From assembly GCF_042432805.1 (NCBI RefSeq), contig NZ_JBHLWO010000002.1, forward strand, positions 1,736,001 to 1,800,000: 64,000 nt of DNA. The letters run 5' to 3'. Position 1 is the first letter of the stretch. Every line of letters starts with the position of its first letter. The notes below the pieces were generated by a model, which searched no databases, was not told where the DNA came from, and saw only the letters and a program-made list of their open reading frames with translations. This stretch comes from Olivibacter oleidegradans. GTDB taxonomy: Bacteria; Bacteroidota; Bacteroidia; Sphingobacteriales; Sphingobacteriaceae. A program made the translations under genes and the position numbers. Positions 60,540 through 64,000 of this stretch are shown here, one piece after another.

Positions 60540-62924
60540 TCAGTCATCCCTAAGCGAGTTTATAGGATTTTCCACTGCCGCCCGAATAGCTTGCGAGCTT
60601 ACCGTAAGCAAGGCAATGCATACCGCAATAAAGCCGGAAAGTGCAAACATCCACCATGCAATATCAATATGGTAAGCAAAGTTCGCTAGCCAGCGATTCA
60701 TTACCCACCAACCGATTGGTGAAACGATGCAAAAAGCAAACAAAACAGGCTTGATGAAATCTTTAGATAACAATTGAAAAATGCCATTGATAGACGCCCC
60801 TAGTACTTTGCGTATACCTATTTCCTTCGTACGTTTAGCTGCCGTAAACGACGCCAGTCCGTAAAGACCAAGGCTGGCAACAAAAATGGAGAGTGCCGAA
60901 AAAATAGTCATAAGTGTTTGTTGCTGGATATCTTTCCTATAAAGCTCATCAAAACGCTGATCAAGAAAGCTATATTCAAAAGGGTAATCCGGTGCCAACT
61001 TTCGGTACTCCCTTTCGATAGCATTCATCCCCTCCTTGATATTTCCCGATTTCAGCGCAATCAATGCCACTCGGTTATCCTCATTCGGAGAAATAACAAG
61101 TGGCTCCACTTTGTCTTTGAGGGAAAGAAAGTTAAAGTCCTCCACTACTCCAATAATTCTGCGTCTGGAGTTATCCCTTATGGTATTCTGTATCCACTTA
61201 CCGATTGCCTGATCCGGCGTATATCCCAGCGTGGCGGCCGCCGTTCTGTTAATCAGAACCGAGTTGGTGGTATCGGTTTTAAACGATGTCGAAAAGTCCC
61301 TTCCTGCGATCATCTTTAAGCCTAAAGTTTCTATATATTCGAAATCGGCAAACTGTGTTCTTAATGACCAGATACGATCGTCAGTACCTTCAACCTGAAA
61401 TGTTTGCGAGTCGTGGAATCCTCCCGGTTCACCCGACATTAGCGACACCTCTTTTATTGCCGTGTTGTTTTGTAAGTCTTCCTTAAATTGCCGCCTCCCC
61501 CTGTAGATATCATTATTACCATCCACACGTATGCTCACGACATGTTCCATATTGTAGCCTAATTCCTTCGTTTTCATATATTTCAGTTGACTGGAAATCA
61601 CCACGACTCCAATAACCAGGAGAATCGAAATACCGAATTGGAGGGTTACCAAAGCCTGCCGGAACGTGGAGCCACCCTTACCCAACCGGAGTTTACCTTT
61701 GAGGGTCTGAACGGGCGAAAAACCGGAAATAAAGAATGCAGGATAGCTACCTGCCAAGAATCCAACAACCAATATGATTCCGGCAAAGAAAGCGTATAAA
61801 TGCCATGTGTTCCAAGGGATATCAAGGGGATATCCAAGCAACCGGGCGTAAAGAGGGTTCAATAACTTTACAAGACCTAACGAAACCAAAGATGAAATGA
61901 GCACCGTTAAAACGGATTCACTGATAAACTGTCCGGCCAGGTGACTCTTTATGGCACCCATTACTTTTCTCAGTCCCACTTCTTTTGAGCGTTCAATAGC
62001 CTTGATGGTAGAAAGATTTATAAAATTGACACAGGCAATAAGCAGAATCAATAGCGCAATTGCTATAAAAATGTATGCTAAAGTTTTATTCCCATGTCTG
62101 CTTGGGTCAGGAGGGCCGCCCGGTTCAAAATATATATCGGAAAGAGGCGTTAGCGAAAGGTTTATCTTGAGCCCGATCCGTTCTAGTAGCTGGCCCATAT
62201 GCTTTTGGACAAAGCTGGGAAATTTGCTTTCCAGGGAGGATGGATCAGTACCCTCACGGAGTAACACATAGGTAAATAAGCAGTTAAAAAACCAATTTTC
62301 GGATTCGTCAGTAACAGTATAATTTGATAAAGGGACAACAAGGTCAAAATCCAGGTGGGAATTTGCCGGTATATCTTTAGCAATTCCGGTGACGGTAAGC
62401 GGCAAGTTTTTATCCAATTCGATAATCTTGCCCAGTGGATCTTGATCACCGAAATATTTTCGGGCAGTCGATTCGGTCAAGACGATACTTCCGGGATTAC
62501 TTAAGGCTGTGGCAGGGTTACCGGCTACCAGGGGAAAGGAAAAGAAAGTAAAAAAATCACTATCGGCTTTCAGTACTTTTTTTTCGTTAAATGAAATCGA
62601 TCCAAAAGCTACCAATGCATTGCCCGGCCATACCCGAGTTGCTTTTTTAACCTCGCCGGAAAAATCAATCGGCAAAGCCGTAGCAAAAGGCGGAGATAAC
62701 CAGGGCACCCGTTTCTCAGAACCATTTTCATCAAAGCTACGGACTAGACGGTAAATATTTTTTCCCTGTTCGTGGAATCTATCAAAAGTAAATTCATTTC
62801 TGACAAAAAGGAAGATCATCGTACAAACGGTCACACCGATGGTAAGTCCAAGAATATTGATGATCGCGAACGCCTGGTTCCTTTTCATATTACGCCAAGC
62901 AATTGTAAAATAGCTCTTAATCAT
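60540..62924 (-). CDS. MacB/FtsX-type ABC transporter permease
   Basis: A 794-residue permease with the bacteroidotal double layout: TM1 (AIINILGLTIGVTVCTMIFL, about 20-40), a large periplasmic domain (MacB-PCD, about 45-265), three FtsX helices (about 285-430), a second periplasmic domain and three final helices. The FtsX signatures SKEVGLRKVMGAIKSHLAGQ and TKEIGVRKVLGASINGI begin each membrane block. Such permeases pair with an ATPase for antimicrobial-peptide sensing or export; no ATPase gene is in the window. A fragment of a related gene lies at 51460-51759. No partner is visible. Confidence 0.92.
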   Translation of the reverse strand: MIKSYFTIAWRNMKRNQAFAIINILGLTIGVTVCTMIFLFVRNEFTFDRFHEQGKNIYRLVRSFDENGSEKRVPWLSPPFATALPIDFSGEVKKATRVWPGNALVAFGSISFNEKKVLKADSDFFTFFSFPLVAGNPATALSNPGSIVLTESTARKYFGDQDPLGKIIELDKNLPLTVTGIAKDIPANSHLDFDLVVPLSNYTVTDESENWFFNCLFTYVLLREGTDPSSLESKFPSFVQKHMGQLLERIGLKINLSLTPLSDIYFEPGGPPDPSRHGNKTLAYIFIAIALLILLIACVNFINLSTIKAIERSKEVGLRKVMGAIKSHLAGQFISESVLTVLISSLVSLGLVKLLNPLYARLLGYPLDIPWNTWHLYAFFAGIILVVGFLAGSYPAFFISGFSPVQTLKGKLRLGKGGSTFRQALVTLQFGISILLVIGVVVISSQLKYMKTKELGYNMEHVVSIRVDGNNDIYRGRRQFKEDLQNNTAIKEVSLMSGEPGGFHDSQTFQVEGTDDRIWSLRTQFADFEYIETLGLKMIAGRDFSTSFKTDTTNSVLINRTAAATLGYTPDQAIGKWIQNTIRDNSRRRIIGVVEDFNFLSLKDKVEPLVISPNEDNRVALIALKSGNIKEGMNAIEREYRKLAPDYPFEYSFLDQRFDELYRKDIQQQTLMTIFSALSIFVASLGLYGLASFTAAKRTKEIGIRKVLGASINGIFQLLSKDFIKPVLFAFCIVSPIGWWVMNRWLANFAYHIDIAWWMFALSGFIAVCIALLTVSSQAIRAAVENPINSLRDD

Positions 62925-63329
62925 GACTTCTAATTTTGTCCATGGGAATTAATTCCTTGCTCATCGGCACAATAAAACTGCCACTACGACAAATGCCTTA
63001 CAGTTTATCAAAAACAAGCCGTTGCCAATTTGACGGCGTTCGTTTTCAGACACCTATTGTGCGGATTCGGACATACCTGGATTGGGAAAAAGCATCAGCT
63101 TCGGGTTGCTTTGGTGCTAGGGATTTTTTATTCTTGTCCAAGTCAAAGACTTTTTCGGTATTCGGGAAAAAAGAATGTTCTTAAACAGGAAGTCCTCAAA
63201 TTGCCCCAACAGAGAAGAATATTTTAGAGGCGCAGCAACAAATTAACGCCCAGGAAAGGGCTTCCAAAAAAGAACCGCCGCGGGATGAAAGGGTTTTACT
63301 GCTAGATTATAGAAATTTGTTTTGCCATT
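62925..63329. other. gap with no clear gene
   Basis: Short plus-strand frames exist, for instance one ending near 63330 that reads QQQINAQERASKKEPPRDER, but none has a start and a plausible length. It may contain further remnants. No hairpin or repeat was recognised. Confidence 0.3.
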
Positions 63330-63836
63330 TTATTTGTTTTTTAAAGTTAATAATAATTCGTCCAAATTGCCGACTGCCATTGTAAAGCCCTCTTTGAAAC
63401 CCGTATCAATCAGCATTTCGATGTCTTCCAATTTGTCGTGCTTCATCGTAATATTTACGGTTGTGATACCGTTTTCTTCTGTAAAATTATTTATCCAAAG
63501 TGAATGCGGTTTAAAGGTGTTTTCAATTCCGTTTTCATCACAAAAAGCATCAAAAAAAGACAGCAACTTGTTGGTTTCAATAATCTTGTAATCCGCTTTG
63601 TTCCAATGTTTTTCATTCTCGGGACTAACCATTGCATACAGCCACATTCCGCCTACTTTTAAATCGAAAATTTTGGTCTCGATTTGATACGGTTTCGGGG
63701 CCCACCATTGGGCGAGAAGTGCGGGATTTGTCCACGCCTCCCAAACCAATTCACGGTCTGCATTAAATTCACGTTTTATGTGAATGGTTTTTGTTTCTTT
63801 TCTGACTGTAAAATCGAATAATAGGTTACTGTTCAT
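63330..63836 (-). CDS. SRPBCC/AHSA1-domain protein
   Basis: A 168-residue protein of the START-like SRPBCC superfamily, AHSA1 branch. Typical blocks are IHIKREFNADRELVWEAWTN, LLAQWWAPKPYQIETKIFDL, the GGMWLYAMVSPENEKHW loop and the closing helix GFKEGFTMAVGNLDELL. These proteins have a hydrophobic ligand cavity and often follow an ArsR regulator, as here (the gene upstream on the same strand). No signal peptide. Ligand and role are unknown. Confidence 0.92.
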   Translation of the reverse strand: MNSNLLFDFTVRKETKTIHIKREFNADRELVWEAWTNPALLAQWWAPKPYQIETKIFDLKVGGMWLYAMVSPENEKHWNKADYKIIETNKLLSFFDAFCDENGIENTFKPHSLWINNFTEENGITTVNITMKHDKLEDIEMLIDTGFKEGFTMAVGNLDELLLTLKNK

Positions 63837-63945
63837 TTTTTTGATTTTTACGTTTTATTTTTCTTGCCTCGAAGACACAAAGACAATAAGTTCTTTTTTG
63901 TGGCTTTCCTGAATAATCGGGACAAGCTGTGCCTTTGTGGTATGA

Positions 63946-64000
63946 TTACTTCCGTTGCATTTTAGCCAATAAATCATCCAATTGATTAAATTTGGTTTCC
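63946..64000 (-). CDS. partial C-terminus, probably an ArsR-family regulator
   Basis: The minus strand enters from the window end and reads ETKFNQLDDLLAKMQRK before TAA at 63948-63946. The short charged tail is typical of the C-terminus of ArsR/SmtB regulators that precede AHSA1-domain genes in Bacteroidota, and the SRPBCC gene starts 109 bp downstream. The helix-turn-helix lies outside the window, so the family call rests on position and tail only. Confidence 0.5.
   Translation of the reverse strand, partial: ETKFNQLDDLLAKMQRK

Noticed and set aside
1..64000. CRISPR arrays, tRNA and rRNA genes, phage modules
   Set aside because: No regularly spaced repeats, tRNA-like foldings, rRNA core sequences or phage structural genes were recognised.

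Overview
The window reads as chromosomal DNA of a Bacteroidota species, most likely of the Sphingobacteriales. The signs are the many tandem-domain universal stress proteins, FtsX-type permeases of the Bacteroidota kind, Rpn/PD-(D/E)XK nuclease-like genes, starts without clear Shine-Dalgarno sequences, and a bacteroidotal mutasome operon. No rRNA, tRNA, CRISPR array or complete insertion sequence was recognised. Genus cannot be fixed from sequence alone.

Region 1 (about 1-9.1 kb) is a DNA-repair block: exonuclease III, a small hypothetical, an HTH-S24 (LexA-like) repressor, and a divergent imuA-imuB-dnaE2-alkB operon. A near-perfect palindrome lies in the shared promoter. The operon is clearly richer in G+C than the rest. 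Its alkB, together with the last codons of dnaE2, recurs as a 661-bp duplication at 52.9-53.5 kb.

Region 2 (9.2-13.3 kb) is a sulfur-handling block on the minus strand: Crp/Fnr regulator, TauE/SafE permease, metallo-beta-lactamase/rhodanese protein and two YeeE/YedE half-transporters. A 21-bp element recurs before the permease gene and before the rhodanese gene.

Region 3 (13.3-37.6 kb) is a large stress, dormancy or low-oxygen island. It holds seven tandem-domain Usp proteins, Hsp20, a PfkB-type kinase, a three-BON protein, two HdeD-like membrane proteins, PEP synthase, two P-type cation ATPases (one frameshifted), a beta-CASP RNase-like protein, an orphan REC-Crp fusion regulator, and an alcohol dehydrogenase/polysaccharide deacetylase/DUF1003 operon. 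Seven perfect FNR-like palindromes (TGAT-N4-ATCA) and five one-mismatch copies sit in its promoters. For ten of the genes a site is centred about 72-95 nt before the start codon. This is the most interesting signal in the window: a previously unmarked local regulon resembling, in gene content, the DosR and Anr regulons.

Region 4 (38-51.5 kb) is an accessory redox and detoxification region. Two self-contained TetR modules, each with matching operators before the regulator and its target, precede an AraC regulator divergent from a GMC oxidoreductase / aldehyde dehydrogenase / monooxygenase-domain / metallo-beta-lactamase / pirin gene row. A quinone oxidoreductase divergent from a Crp-like regulator follows, with a perfect 16-bp palindrome between them.

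Region 5 (51.5-64 kb) is a patchwork of gene remnants (FtsX, coiled-coil, Rpn, an unidentified 3' end), an intact Rpn-like gene, the second alkB, hypothetical genes, an AraC/hydrolase pair, a homocysteine methyltransferase, a full FtsX-type permease and an ArsR/SRPBCC pair cut by the window end. Remnants of a nuclease and an Rpn gene also sit at 38.1-38.4 kb.
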